DNA from: Sporothrix humicola
Lineage: Eukaryota > Ascomycota > Sordariomycetes > Ophiostomatales > Ophiostomataceae
Direction of reading: 5' to 3'
DNA length: 64,000 bases
NCBI GenBank assembly: GCA_021396245.1
Contig: WNYE01000029.1
Span: forward strand, 248,001-312,000
Shown here: piece after piece, positions 36,168 to 49,736 of the stretch
Layout of the letters: each line of letters starts with the position of its first letter
Numbering within the stretch: the stretch's first letter is position 1
The notes under the pieces: model-generated
The model's database searches: none
Seen by the model: the letters and a program-made list of their open reading frames with translations, nothing else
What the model was told of the DNA's origin: nothing
Position numbers and translations under genes: made by a program

Positions 36168-37434
36168 GGGGTGCATAGCAGGCCGATTTGTTTGTTTCGT
36201 TTGATTTATTTGATTTTGTTTATTTTCGTTTTATTTGTTTTGCATTTCGTTTATTTGCAGCCCTTTCTCGCCATACTCGTATGGACATGTCTTTGGCGTT
36301 TCACATTGGACAGGTTGCATAGCACACCCAGCGCAGCATATACACAGCACATAGATTTGATTTGATTTTGCTTTTTGGGTATATACCGGTGAAGGAGGAG
36401 GACGTATGGAGACATCGTTGGGGGTCATTGTCGTGTCCAGCTCGCGTCTTTTGAAAGCGCGAGACGGCACAGGTCGACGAATAAATTCAACATGTTTAAT
36501 GTTTTATATCCCTTGAAATTATTTTGTTTCTTTCCTCTTGTGTCTGTATTTGAACGATATCGGACTCGAATTGCGTCTTCTGTGCTGCAGGACCACGGCC
36601 CGTGTTTGGTTCGGTGTTGTCTTATCCCTGCCGTTGCTCGCTTTCCATCGGCTTCGGCATAGTCTTTTTGTCTTGTCAATTTCAATTTCAGCCTCTTGTG
36701 CCCCAATGCCCGTGCTTTGTCGATTGTTTTTGCTGTTCCTGGATTGATGTAGGACAAGGACCGGATAATACATCAAATCAGAAAATCACAAAGACGGACA
36801 ACGGCACAGCCCGAGACTGAAACTGAGACTTGGCAAGGCCGCGTACTCAACTTCAACATGATTTTGATCAATGCAGCCTCTCATTGTATGCAATGGGTGT
36901 TAGCTTCTGTTGCTATATCGGGGCTTTATCGGAGCTCGTTACAAGTATCTGTGTGTTATCATCAATTAATTCGAGGTTCAGACCTCAACCAAATATTATT
37001 GTCTGTGTTGCCTCATAAAATTTATGGTAACATGGAATCACATCCAACAATAGGGGGGATGTTTGCCACAATAACGTATTTATCCTCCAGAAAAGGAAGA
37101 CATAAAATTAGTACACAAAAATCCACACAAAACGTGCTCACCAAAAGACCGCCATAGGGATTTGACACAGCCTTGTCGTCTGGAAAGGAGACTCTTTTTC
37201 TCAGTGAAACCTTCACAAGCCAAGAGACGAGACGACAACGGCCCACAGCCATATTGTCTGTCTACTTTGTAAACATAATGGCAGGCGGAGACTTTTGAAA
37301 AGGTGAGTCCAGAAAATGAAGATGTCGACATCACGAAACAGAACATTTGCGAGCGAAAAGTCTGCGAAATGTATCCGAATTTAGATATTATTCTCATCTC
37401 ATTGCTCTCAGAGGAAAAACAATATGCCCATATT

Positions 37435-37522
37435 GTCGACGTGACTGTAATTTATGGCTGTCCATGTTCAAGGTCGACGTGACTGTAATTTATGGCTGTC
37501 CATGTTCAAGGTCGACGTGACT
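37435..37522. repeat. 38-bp tandem repeat, two full copies plus a 12-bp partial copy
   Basis: Copies begin GTCGACGTGACTGTAATTTA at 37435 and 37473 and are identical over 38 bp. A third copy starts at 37511 and keeps only GTCGACGTGACT. Each copy carries a SalI-type GTCGAC palindrome and an ACGTGA word. Confidence 0.95.
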
Positions 37523-38098
37523 AATACAGTTGGTGATGGGAAAAACCAGTGCGGCCGATGACAAGGCTAGCAGAAAGACTGTTTTGTCATCCAGATTTGG
37601 GCCAGAGCTTCTCTCTTTTCTCTAGCTCCTGGTTATGGTTGCGTTGCTCGCCTTTCCAGTTCTTGAACCATCACTACTGGAAATGAAACATGGATCTCCA
37701 CGTTTACAATTGCAACATTATTTCTCCATGTTCCTCTTCTTGATAACTGTGAGATGGAAAAATCAACGGTCATCACAGCCCTCGTAGGGCTCAAACTGTC
37801 TGATGCCAAAAGCTGACTCCCATTTTCCAAGAGACTTTCCAATTCCCATTTCCGCATAACAACCCCCTGTCAAAAGCAACCGACCAAAAGACGCGAAGGG
37901 CCGATGTTAGTGCGGCAAGGATTGTGAGTTGGTCTGCTGTCTGTTGGTCCAAGCCTCCAAGCCCTCCAATGTTTGTTATTCGAGCCCACGCAGAAAGAGA
38001 TGAGCCTCTGGGAAACATGGGCGGCTATCCTTTGTCAGAAAATGAGGACGACAAATGACCATTGTGAAAAGTGCCCGCGTTTTACTTTTCTCCATGCC

Positions 38099-38125
38099 CG
38101 AGTAGTGAGTAGTGAGTAGTGAGTA
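38099..38125. repeat. 7-bp microsatellite (TGAGTAG)
   Basis: AGTAG followed by three TGAGTAG units, non-coding. Confidence 0.85.
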
Positions 38126-40181
38126 GGCTGGATCGTGGATGTCTGTTTTCCGGCCAGGACACCAGTTGACTCCAAATGCTTGCTTCGTTTCCTCTTTGTC
38201 ATTTGCTTTCCCATTGCCCTCGCCTTGCTTCAGAATCAGAATTTTGTATCCACTTTCAGCGTCGCCCTTCAATGGAGCTCCAATGTGACAGCCAACCTCC
38301 ATCTTTTCTCTTTTGCTGCTTCAGAAAATAGAAGGGGAAAAAAAAAGAAAGAAAAAACATGGGGGCCACGCCGTCACCGCCGTCACCGCCTTCTTCTGTG
38401 TAATGCGTTTGTCAAGTTTGTCAAGGAGTGCGTGCAGCTTTCTCATCGTCCATTGCTAGCTGCAGCTTCTATCCGCCGTATGCATGATATGCAGTCTTTT
38501 TGCGGTGTCCTGCCCTGTCACTGGTTGAGCCGTCTTACTTACTGTTCCTGTGTAGTTTGTCAGTGGATTGTCAGTATCTTGTCAGTTAATGTCCTTCAAA
38601 CCATGTGGTTTTGATGTTTCTTTCGCCATTCTTTCTCGAGATACGCAACTCACTCGAGTTCTAACGTCCCAAAGCCTGTCCTGACACAGAGCAAAGACCG
38701 AAAAGAAAGAATGCCGCTAGAAAGCATGACTGGCATGCTGAGAGGGCACAAACTGGTGCATCTTGGGAAAAGCACAAAAAAAAGATCAGCATTGCATCGT
38801 GCAGCAGCCGTAGCCCCGAGTGGAGAGGGGTCCGCCTGGCCTAAAGGTAAAGAAAGAGGTCACGACTCGTTGGTGTGGATGGATGCCGGCTCCCGGTAGC
38901 TTTGTAGCTCTTGCCCTATTTCCTGCCTCTCTTTCTCCCTGTGTGTCTCCTTCTCCGTCTGCTTGTTTCCTTCTGCGGAGTAGTGCCGTTTTGGGTGGGA
39001 AGGTGCGCTTCTCAGTAGGGAAAGGGCCCTGGCCGCCTCCGCTCGGTGCCGTTTCGTTGTTTGGTCGTTTGGTCACAGAACGCGCTCCGGTCTGGTGCTC
39101 TGGTCCTTTTCCCAATACCCTCGTAAAGGCGCAGAGTCGCAGTCGTATTATTTTCTTTTCTTTTTACTGGTTTCTTTCTCGCGTCTTCGCCTTTTCAGCC
39201 CTTTTGCTCTCTTTTGCTCTTTCCTCTGCCTCGCTCGAAGTTGCTCTTTCCTCTTTCTCAGCAGAAACCTATTTACTCTCCGCATTTCCACAATTCTGGT
39301 TCCTTCCTCCTTTCATTACCATCGCGCCTCCTCCTCCTCTCGAGCCTTACGAAAGACTGCTGGCCAGGACCAATACGACTCCACTCGCTCCTTCCTTCCA
39401 TGGGCGAACGATTTCCCACGGCTGAATAATGAGCTAAAAGTTTGTCATTCGCAACTTCCTTTACAACGACGTCTTGTCACTCTCGCCCGTTTGGTGCTGT
39501 TTTCTCAAACTGGACAGTCGCCCCGGATGCATTGTTGATATCTTGTGCTTCTCATCGTCTCGTCTGCTCTTTCCTATATAAACATCTTGGCGCCTGCTTC
39601 TTTCTCTTCACTGGTATCTTACCTCTCACCAGTTCCTTCCTCCTTTGGCAGTCACGCGCATCAAGCCCCTTTTTCTCCATCACCAATTCTCAAGCCCAAA
39701 CATTCTCTCCTTTTCTCCTCTCTCACATCTTCACCCCCGAAGCCCGAGTTGGCTCTTTGATTAGATCTGACTCACCATTTATAATTGTTTTATTTCCATC
39801 ATCGCCTCCAGTCGCCACCGCCTAGCACCCTTCACCGTTTGTCCACAGACGCTGGCGCCATTGTTTTGACACCGACGCACTAACAGCGCACCAGTCGACA
39901 ACACCCGCCTAACGTCCGCTGTATCGCTGTATCCAGTGACGTATCTCCGTCCAAGGAAAAAATTGCTCACTTTAGTGTTTTCTCGACCTCGCAAGCTCAG
40001 AGCTCGGAGATTCGGTGTCGGTGGTACTTTTTTTTATATATCATCAGATTGGTGACGCATACGCGCATACTCGGCATTCATTTGTTGATTTGTCGATTCG
40101 CCTTTCCATTCTATATATTCCGTCCGTCCTCATTCTCCCTCTTCTCTTTTTTTTGTCGATATCAATCGCACACCAACCAGC

Positions 40182-42518
40182 ATGGAGAAAGACTTGGAGA
40201 AGAGCCTCGAAGGAGGCTACGACACACGGCAATTGGCACCAGAAACAGTGCAGCAGCCGCGCCAAAGCATATCAAACGACGTCGAAAAGAACATCGACAG
40301 TGTTGACAGCGCCGCACGCGACCAGCCAAGGATAGGCGGCGACTCTTCCGCATCAGAAACCGTCACCCTCGACGAGCATGAAGACCCAGCAAACCCGGCC
40401 GTCCAGCCGGTGCACGTCCGGACCCGGAGCCGCAGTGTAACCCGAGACAGCAAGCCACCCGCGCCAAGCGCCGAGCCGAGTCCGGGTGCTGCTCCCGAAA
40501 AAGATCCTTTCGAAGTCACATGGGACGGCGGCGATGCTGACCCGTTGTGTCCGCGCAGCATGAGCACGGCCCGCAAGTGGCTCATTGTTTTTATCACTTG
40601 CTTCGGCTCGGCCTGTGTCACCTGTGCCAGCTCCATCTACACCTCCTCCTATGCCGGCATGAACGCAGAGTTTGGCACGTCCAACATCGTGGCCACGCTG
40701 GGCCTGTCGACCTTTGTGCTGGGCATTGCCCTGGGCCCTGCATGGAGTCCATTGAGCGAGTTCTACGGCCGTCGCCCCATCTACCTCATGTCCTTTGTGC
40801 TCTTTATCATCTGGATCATCCCCTCGGCCGTCGCCCAGAACATCCAGACCATGATCATTGCCCGCTTCTTCCAGGGCTTCACGGGCGCCGCGTTCTTGTC
40901 CGTCGCCGGTGGCACGGTCGGCGATCTCTTTTCGAGAGAGAAGATGCAGGGCCCCATGGCCTTTTTCTCGGTCGCACCCTTCATCGGCCCCTCCATCGGT
41001 CCTCTGGTGGGTGGTTTTATTAATAGCTACGTCAACTGGCGCTGGACGCACTATGTCCTCATCATCTGGTCGTTCTGCCTCTTCCTCGCCATCTTCTTTT
41101 TGGTGCCCGAGACCTACCACCCCGTGCTGCTCCGCAACAAGGCCCGCCGCCTGCGCAAGGAGACCGGCGACGACCGCTACTTTGCGCCCATTGAAAAGAT
41201 GACAAAGTCGCTGCTGGGCACCGTCGCCAACGCCCTCAAGCGGCCCTTCCAGCTCCTGGTCTTGGAACCCATGATCCTCGCCCTCAATCTGTACTCGGCC
41301 ATCCTCCTCGGTGTCCTGTACCTCTTCTTTGGTGCCTTCCCCGTCGTCTTTGAGGGCAACCACGGCTTTAACTTGTGGCAGACCGGCCTCTCCTTCATGG
41401 GCCTCTTTGTCGGCATGGCCCTTGGTGCCTGCTTTGCGCCCCTCTGGGGCAACATCCGCATGCGCCTCATGGTCAAGCGCCAAAAGGAGCTCGGCGCCGA
41501 TGCGCCCGTCAGCGAGCCCGAGGACCGCCTGCCGTCCGTCATGGTCGGCGCCATTCTTGTGCCTGTCGGCATTTTCTGGTTCGGCTGGACTTCCTATGCC
41601 AGCATCCACTGGATCGTGCCCATCATCGGGTCGACCGTTTTTGCCATTGGGTGAGTTGTCCTCCTCCTCTCTTGTGTTGTGTTTTGTTCTCCCTCTCGCT
41701 CTGTTTTGATTTCCCGTTTCCCCTTTTCCCCCTTTTCCCCCTTTTACCTCCCTGGATAAAAATAGCCGGCTTGGTAAATACGAAGCCTTTTGCATTTTGC
41801 GTCTCAGCCCCAACGGCTGCCCGCATAAGAGGCTTCTTTTGATTTCCTAGCCGTACTAGCTGCCCGTACTCGGTACACAATCCTGTTATATCGGGCGCTG
41901 CAGTGTATCGCGTGCACAACTCCAGAATCCTTTACACCCCTCCTTCCTTCTTTCTCTCTCTCTCCCTCTCTTTCTTCATGTGCACCTCTCTGTCCCTCTC
42001 ACCAGAATCCTTTCTGCCTCATCTTTTCACCTTTGCATTTTGTTCCTTGTTTCGTCTGGCGATGGTCACAAGCATGATGCCGACGAATCCGTGTCCTCGT
42101 CTCTCGTCTCGCCTCATCTTTTCATCCTACGCCTCGTCCAATCTTATCTCCATCCTCCCCCTTTCCCCTTTCCTCTTCCCATTCATTGAGTCCGTGCTCT
42201 CTCTGTACGTCCATGCAGCTAACCGTCATTTTCTTTCATTTCCACAGAACCCTCTTTGCCTTTAGCGGCATCTTTACCTTTTTCGTCGACACCTACCAGC
42301 TCTACGCCGCCAGTGTCCTCGCCTCCAACGCCTTTGTCCGCTGCTCGTTCGCGGCCGCCTTCCCGCTGTTCGGTGTGCAAATGTACCATAAGCTGGGCGA
42401 CCAGTGGGCGTCGTCGCTGCTGGCCTTTTTGACCGTCGCCATGCTGCCCTTCCCCTTCTTGTTCTTCAAGTACGGCAAGAAGCTGCGCAACAAGAGCAAG
42501 TTTGCCGTCAGCACCTAG
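40182..42518 (+). CDS. MFS transporter, DHA1-like multidrug or polyamine type
   Basis: Exon 1 40182-41650 and exon 2 42248-42518; 579 aa. The 597-nt intron has GTGAGT, a CTAAC branch and a CCACAG acceptor. A hydrophilic Ser/Pro/Glu-rich N-terminal tail of about 125 residues ends in WDGGDADPLCPRSMSTARKW, typical of fungal DHA1 carriers. It is followed by about twelve membrane helices with the loop 2-3 motif (GPAWSPLSEFYGRRPIYL) and the helix 5 region (GPSIGPLVGGFI). A basic central loop (RNKARRLRKETGDDRYF) separates the halves. Exon 2 supplies the last two helices, including FVDTYQLYAAS. It probably exports drugs or polyamines at the plasma membrane by proton antiport; the substrate cannot be read from sequence. 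No biosynthetic cluster adjoins it. Confidence 0.9.
41651..42247 (+). other. Unusually long intron (597 nt) of the MFS gene
   Basis: Splicing GTGAGT to CCACAG restores an uninterrupted helix (FAIG-TLFAFSGIFTFFVDTY). The interior is CT-rich, and I see no coding exon inside. Confidence 0.8.
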
Positions 42519-43101
42519 ACCAAGTCCGCGTCCGAGCTTGGCAGATCAATTCCCTCTCACCTCCACCTTCCTCTTTTTATTGTCGTTTCCCTCCTCTTCT
42601 TCATAGAGCAGTCGATAGAAGACTGCCCATTGCATTGAGCCAGCGTTGGTGAGAAAAAGGGACTCCTTTTTGTTTTGTTTTAATTTTGTAGGGCACGATG
42701 GCAAAGGGACCGGGACGAGCCTTGCAAACTCTACGCACAGGCCTGCAATAATGAACGGCCACTTTTCAGTTCTTCAGTGCAAGGACGCATAGTTCGCCTA
42801 CTGGCTGCCAAACCATCTGCATTTTTCCCCGTTGTTTGACTTTGCATATAAAAGCATTAGAGGGCCAGTACATGGGTTTTTCTTTTTTTCCTTTTCTCCT
42901 TTTCTTATTTTCTTCTTCTTTTTTGGATATACTATAGACCTTTTTCTAATAGCCGCTGGAGAATGTAGAAATGTACATAAATACATAATACATATAATGG
43001 GTTACTATAAACTAAGACATGATTGTGCAATCAGCCCAAGCTTCTGTGGAATCTGTGCCTGGTCAATAAAAGCAAGCCATGAAAAAATAATACGAGGTGT
43101 C

Positions 43102-43127
43102 ATAAAGGAGAGACATAAAGGAGAGAC
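43102..43127. repeat. 13-bp tandem duplication
   Basis: ATAAAGGAGAGAC occurs twice, head to tail, exact. Confidence 0.85.
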
Positions 43128-45149
43128 ATGCCATGGCGGCATGCGTTTTGGCTTTCGAGAGACATGGGGCCTGGTTCCTTAATTTCAGTAAACGGCTTTT
43201 TTTTGTCTGTAGAACATGAAGCCAAGTAAATAATAAATACAGAGGTATACGATGTACAATTCAAAAGAAGGTGTCCTGCAGCTGTTGTGTAAGGCTGGAC
43301 TTGGGCAGCTGACTGGTCCTCCAATATAAATTTAAAATAGGTACACGGACCGCGTGCTGGGTATTCTCACAGCACTTTCCAAGTCGAAAATTGCACATCC
43401 TGTCACCCCCAACCTATCTTTCTCATCATCTATATGAGATTGAGAGAGTTAAGAAGATGATGGAGAACACAAAGGGAAGAGAACAAAATACAACGTAGGA
43501 GCAAAATGGAGGGAAAGGTGACATGAAGGGGCGTGTCTTTATCAAATAGGTACGCCAATGAGTACACAAGCCAATAAATTTCGTAGGTAACCGTGGTGAT
43601 TTATAAGGAAAGAAAATAAATAAATAAAAAAGATAAGGTCCGTCCACTGTGCTTGTGTAATGTACAAGTGGAGGAAAGGTGGGTCATGGAGTCAGTCAGA
43701 AGACATCGGACATGGGATAGGGGAGAAACGTATGAGTGGCTTCAAGTGAATGAAAACCGGTCATATTCTGCTTTTGGCTTCTTCGCCCATATTGCTCGAA
43801 TGCTGTGCGAGTGTGATGAAAAAAGAAGGGTGTGAATGGAAAATGGTTGAAACACTTTTGCGTCCCCCAGGAGGCATGTATGACCCCCAACAGGCTGCAA
43901 GAGGGGCTGCTCAAACACCGTTGCTTCTCTGCTCATGATGCAAAACAAAGGGACAGGAGATGGTAGATAAGCTCGGTCATGTTCATGCCATCCTTGACAC
44001 GTGTTGCTGTATGATTTCTACATCAAGAAACGTCCAGAAACATCACAGACCCAAAGACCCAAAGAAAGCCAGACTGCAACCCTGGGACTACTCTCGCTGT
44101 TTTTTCCTGGCCAAACGATGGCTCAAGGCAGTTTGTGCTTCATTTATCATGGGCTTTGGCGATTGGTGATAGGTGTGATGGCGATGAGGGATGGGAATGG
44201 TGCATTTGTGTGTGCAGAATTGTGTGCAGAAATGTGCATGCGCTGGCCTCTGGTCAGAGCCGGTGGCGTTGAAATGGTGGGTAGTAGAAGAAAAGGATGT
44301 GCACATGCTGTCTTGTCTTTTGCGAGGAACATTTCATCCTTTCTGTATTTGAAAAACATCAGCAAAAATTATGTGCTCCCAGTTTGGCACCAGAACTCAT
44401 CTACGCTTTTCTCTCCCTTCTCCCTCACTCACTATTATTCTTCATAACCTCTGCATCTTTACTTTCACACGAATTAATAGATAATCGGCACATAAGAAAT
44501 GAATCATGGTGATGAATCACTAACTATTATGACAGAAGTTGAGGTCATGTTTCAGGTCATGTTTATTTACTTCTTCCTCTCCTTCTTTTCTTCTTCTTCT
44601 AATTCTTTCACTTTCTCCAGCCAGTCTGAACGCTTCGTCAGTCCTCACCCGCATAGAGAGCACCGGATCGATCAGAATCAGAATCAGACGGGTAGACGGA
44701 TGGGGGCGAAATCTCAAGGCTCCATGGGACGCTCGTCTTCTCGTCTCCTCCATATGATTTGCACGTTTCATTTTCATATTGATTTTTCGGCATCGACTGT
44801 GTCTCCATCGTCCAATTATTGGACTTTCCAGCAACTGCCGTCTTCATTCTCACTTTTTCTTCTTGTTCCTTCTTTTCACTTTTACCTGGTTAGGCTTCAT
44901 CGATCACACCCTCCTGTTTACACATTTCACCCACTGCCAAGTCCTACGTGACAAAGAGCAACATGGGAGGGAGGGCTTGGGTATCCATCACACATCCATC
45001 ATCGTCCATCCTTGGGAAGGTGTTTGTTACACAAAAGGATCATATACGAGACAGGGAAGCCATTGGGCAGCGGATAGAGCGGGTGCAGATAAAATGTTAA
45101 GGAGGCGTTGCTGTTGAAGTGGAATGGAGCTCTGTTGATTTTCATGACT

Positions 45150-45400
45150 TTGTTTGCTCTAAAAAGTGTATGTATTTTTTTTTCTTTTTTTTTTCTAGGA
45201 ATTATTTTCCTACATAAAATTGTTTTGTTTTAATATTTATTTTACAAAATTAGTTATTCAAAAATCAACGTGGATCACCACTTTCCATTTCAGAAAATAT
45301 TGAATACTTAAAAAGCAACGGTCGAGGATCGACAATATATATTTTTAAAAGCAAAAACAACACAAAAATCAAGTCGAATTTCATCAGACCAAACATCAAC
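45150..45400. other. AT-rich patch
   Basis: Poly-T and poly-A runs with TATTTATTTTACAAAATTAG-like sequence; no ORF. Similar in character to the patch at 9590-9890. Confidence 0.4.
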
Positions 45401-48400
45401 ATCTCGATTGTTGTCTGAGACAGTCGTTGTAGTCACAGCCATACTCCCTAGCGCACATGCTCGGGCTAGCGGTGCCTCCGCGTGCCTTAGGCCTGCCTCG
45501 ATTTGGTGTTGGCGCGTGCAAATGGGAAAATCTTGAAGCGGCACAGGGGAGGAAAGAAAGCATGAGTCTCCACCCAAAGCGCGCGTTTTTAGTAAAGTAG
45601 GGGTACATTCCGTGCAGTACATGTTTTATGGTGACTTATGTACCCCTACAACAGGAAACCGTGAACCGCAACTGAAGGCTGGCGAACGACAGCTAAAAAC
45701 CCCGCAGTCCTTTGCACCTTCTCCCCAGAGCCACCATCATGGATGAGCAATTGCTAAATACGAGTATTCTGTTTGTGTGAAGAAGCCGATCTAAAACAGT
45801 AAGGGGGAGGAGCGAACGAGAACAAGAGCATTGAGGAGAAGCATTAGGAAAGAGCAAATGGTTGGCAAGCTGGTAAGGTCTTTAAAGCTGTAAGGAAGGA
45901 GCAAGCATGGAGAGGAGATTGCGATCCTGGATGGTGTCAAACAGGCAAGTGCATTCGACATTTCCATATTGAAATCGAAAACAGTTAAGTAAAAACTGCA
46001 AGGGCGGACCGTCTTTTGCCATTTCTGCGGAACCCGCTTTTCCTACTATTTCCCATTATTTTGCATTATTATTTTCCTATTTTCCTCTCTGCCTTTCTTC
46101 GTGTCCTCGTTTTTCGTTTCCCTCTTGGTCTGCAATCCTGTGAGGCGGCCAGTAGGCTATGCATGCAGTTGCTTTGGATCTGGCGAGCAAGGCCAGAAAG
46201 CAAAAAGAAAGCAAAAGGCCAAGCATCCGCCGACGAGCAGTCCGCCCACGCGACCTCTTGCCATCCAGCCAATTGCGCCTTCTTTCTTTCCCTGGCCAGC
46301 ATCGAGAGTGGTTCTTTCCATTCAGCCTTCGTGTGGCCTTCTGTGACTTCCTGTTTGGCATCGTGTTTTGATGTTTGTAGTGCTTCCTTCCGTCACCGCC
46401 TGTCGTGCCTTCTTCAATTGAATTGTTTAGTCGTTTGCGCTTTCTTTGACTCACCGTTGTTGTTATTTTGGTCTTTTTGTTCACGGTGCCTCGCCGTTTT
46501 GGTTAGTTCCCACTGGTCCTTCCCCGCCAAACTGCCAATTGGCACTATTTTACGAATTTGCCTCCACTATTTTTTTGCCGTTGGCTCGTTTTTTAGAGTA
46601 TTACACGAGGCAACTGCGAATGACTGCCATTTCCCTTTCAGCGGCTTCTGACGCTCGCCCTCTCCTCTCTATCTTACTTCGGACCGTCTTGTGTTGATTT
46701 CGGACTTTCTTCCCGTCCTCCTCACATCGTGAATCTTGACAATCTCCAACGTCTCTTTTCTTTCTTTCTGTTCTCACGCTTCTCACCGTTGCACTCTTGC
46801 AAGACTGCATGGCGCAACAGCGACGATTGGACGCGGTCCCAAGCCCAACATCCTTATTGTAACGATTCACCAGCCGGCCTCGGCATTGGCAATTGAACGA
46901 GAACCTTGCCAATTCAAATCCATTTTCATCTGCAACCTTTCGAGTATTCAAGCCTTCGAGCCTTCTGTTCTGCCAGCGGAAAACGGACATTTCCCTGTGA
47001 AAGCGAGAACGCCTGCTAAAGAAACACCGCCTGCCCTTTGCGAGCATCCGCCACGGCTTTTTGCTGCATTTGTTGCTGGTTATTGCGTGCCAGCCACGGT
47101 GTGGTGGGTTCTGTAGCCGAGGATAGAATCCGCACATTGGCCAAAACTCAAGGGAAATCCCAAGAATACCCACATAAGCCCTCCAAGAATCCACCCCCAG
47201 TCGCATTGGCATCCGATCCCGGGCACATCATTGGTCAAGCCAGTGTCCTTTGACAAAGTTTTTGCCCGTTGACGACCTGGCGAGCCTGCGAGGAACCACT
47301 GACGAACTGGGAAACTGAGAACTGAGAAAGTCAAGGACAGTCCAGTCCCCAGCCTCGAAAAAAATACACTGGAAAAGTCACAGCTCTTTTCTCCGTCCTT
47401 GACTCGCCCCACCACGCGACCAAACGTCCAACGACGCAAGACGACGAAGAAGGAAAAAAGAAGAAGGAAACGAAGAAGAAGCAAAGGCAATTGCTTTCTG
47501 CCGGTTGGATCGCGAGAAAGAAACAAGAAGACGACGACACACGACGACAACGTCCACGATCAAGCTGTGACTCTCTGGTCCACTCAGCCGCGCGACTTTG
47601 ACCATCTCCGCTCTACCATTTGCGACTCTAGCTCGACGACAGCTTCTCTTTTCTCGTCTTTCCCTCTGTTCTCTCCCTCCCTCGACACTTGCATCTTTGC
47701 ATCTTTACCTTTGCATACCTGCATCTGCTGCATCTCGGGCACCTCGACTCAACCGCTCCCGTCACTCAGGTCGGCGACCTTCCATATACCGCGCACGCCC
47801 TTCTCCTCGTCCCTTTCCCTTGCGACGACACAACCGGCCGCGATTTGCCTCTTGCTCCTGCGATACACGACAGCAACGCAGCAGCGCAACAGCACAGACG
47901 ACAGGCTCACAAGGAGAAACGGCCGCCCGCATTCTTCTTGTACACCCAACCCTCTCCAGTCTGCGCCAGCCGCCCTCTCGCTCTCGACGACGTCCTTGAC
48001 TCCGGACCCTCGACGACTGCTTCCTGCTTCCTGCTCTCTCGTCGTTCGCATTCCGCCTCCAATCTCTTGTCTCCTGCCTCTTGTTGCACGAAAGACGCCG
48101 GCGCCCTGTCCCCGTCTCTACCTCCACCTTTACGACCTTCCACACCCTTGCATCTTGCATTCTGCGTTCTGCATTCTGCACTCTGCACTTGCATCCTGAA
48201 TCCACTGGACGCCTCATATAACAACATCGAAAGAAGGCTTGCTGCTTCTGGCTACTATACGACATTCTGTGTAGCCTGCCTGTCCTTCTTGTGCGATCCC
48301 AAGTCGAAAAACAAGCGGCCACAGACTTTACAGACGTGTGAGAACGGACAGCCCCTCGCAGCCCAAGGAAAGAAACCAACAGCTCTGTGCTCTGTGCTCT

Positions 48401-49728
48401 GTGCGCCGCGCCGCTGCACGCTGTCGGAGCTTTTTCCTCCTCTCGTTTTCATTTCCTGGGTTTCTGGTTTCTGGGTATCTGGGATTCAAGGACTCGAGAA
48501 TCTTAGGATTCAGAATCCTGGGTTTCTACAACACCCCGCTTGACTCCCCTGGCACCTGCTTCACTGCTTGTGTCTTGTGTGTCTTGTATTGCCCACTCTA
48601 TCCTTACCTTTCCTGCGCCCAGTCTCTATCTGTTCGTCTGTTTCTCGCTATTCCACCTTGCGGCCTGCGCCCCGCCTCGTTTTCCTCTTGTCCTCCTCTG
48701 CTTGTCCAACTTGACAGCATCCAATACAGCAAAAGCAGCCCCCTTGTCCAATATTGGGATATTGCGCTTCTGCATGCCCGTCTAGGACAGTCAGGACAGA
48801 TATCGCAATATCGCATTTGCATACCGCATCCTGCATACGACACACGCGCCATCGAGCCCGCGGAGCTACCGGAAAGCTTGACCACCATTCACAGCCAGAT
48901 TCACGAACACACGGACACGCGAACGACGGCTGTTGGACTCGCAGTCGACCTGTCGCTTTATCTCTGCATTGTACATCTCTCTTGCATCTAGGGTGAACCT
49001 GGAATCGGCAGCTGTTGTTTCCGCGCTGAGAAGACCCCCACAGTTTTTCTGTCGGTCTTTCTGTCAGTCACTGTCTGGATTTCAGTTTTCACTTGTCTGG
49101 TCTCCAGAACCGTCTGCCTTGCCAGAATAGATTGCAGAGGCAACCGAGCTGCGCAGCTACGCAATAGACTGCAACGCGGAAGCCAAGCTGGTGCTGTCGT
49201 GCGACTCGACTCTGTGCCACCGCTGCAGGAGCTGACCCAGCTTCCGTCCATTCTTCTGTGTCGACCTTCGGTCCCGTGCTTACAGACACGCCCCCTCCCT
49301 CTTGCGAGCTTTCTTCCTTTTCTCTTTCTTGTCCTTGTCTACTCTTGGGCTCATCACCACCCCACCTTTGACGACGGGCTCTGATACGGCTTGTACCAAT
49401 CACATTGCGAAGCTGATCTTTGCTTTGGCTTTGCTTTCTTTCTCTCTGACCAGAAGGAGCAAAAGACCACCCACACCAACAACCTATTAGTCGACGACTC
49501 GGTGTTTAGTACCCGAGTTCTGGATACGCCTTCTCTCTACCCGTCTAACACGCTTCTATCCGCTTTCCCCACACAACCACAGCGCATACGATCCTATACC
49601 CCTGCTCGCCTTGCTGTCTTTTCCCTGTCCTTTGCTTGTCCTCTGCAACCCTCCTGGCTCCTCATTTGTGGCCTCCTTTTGTTCGCCTTTTGTTTAGGGG
49701 GTCCCTCGTGGCCGGCCCTTAAAATTTT

Positions 49729-49736
49729 TATATAAA
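49729..49736 (+). promoter_or_regulatory. Possible TATA box of acuK
   Basis: TATATAAA lies 52 bp before the acuK ATG. If used, the 5' UTR would be only about 25 nt; a start site further upstream is equally possible. Confidence 0.35.

Larger units (their letters stand above)
36168..40181. other. Spacer between the glucanase and the MFS transporter
   Basis: No supported gene in 4 kb. It contains a 38-bp tandem repeat (37435-37522), a 7-bp repeat (38099-38125) and CT-rich sequence from about 39150 to 40150 that probably holds the transporter promoter and leader, with TATATA-like words at about 40112. Confidence 0.5.

Noticed and set aside
40353..41813. 486-codon minus ORF opposite the MFS gene
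   Set aside because: Antisense shadow; the plus strand encodes a clear transporter.
47399..48543. Overlapping ORFs of 266 and 284 codons upstream of acuK
   Set aside because: Both are Ser/Pro/Thr/Leu-rich translations of repetitive pyrimidine-rich DNA in overlapping frames; no codon bias.
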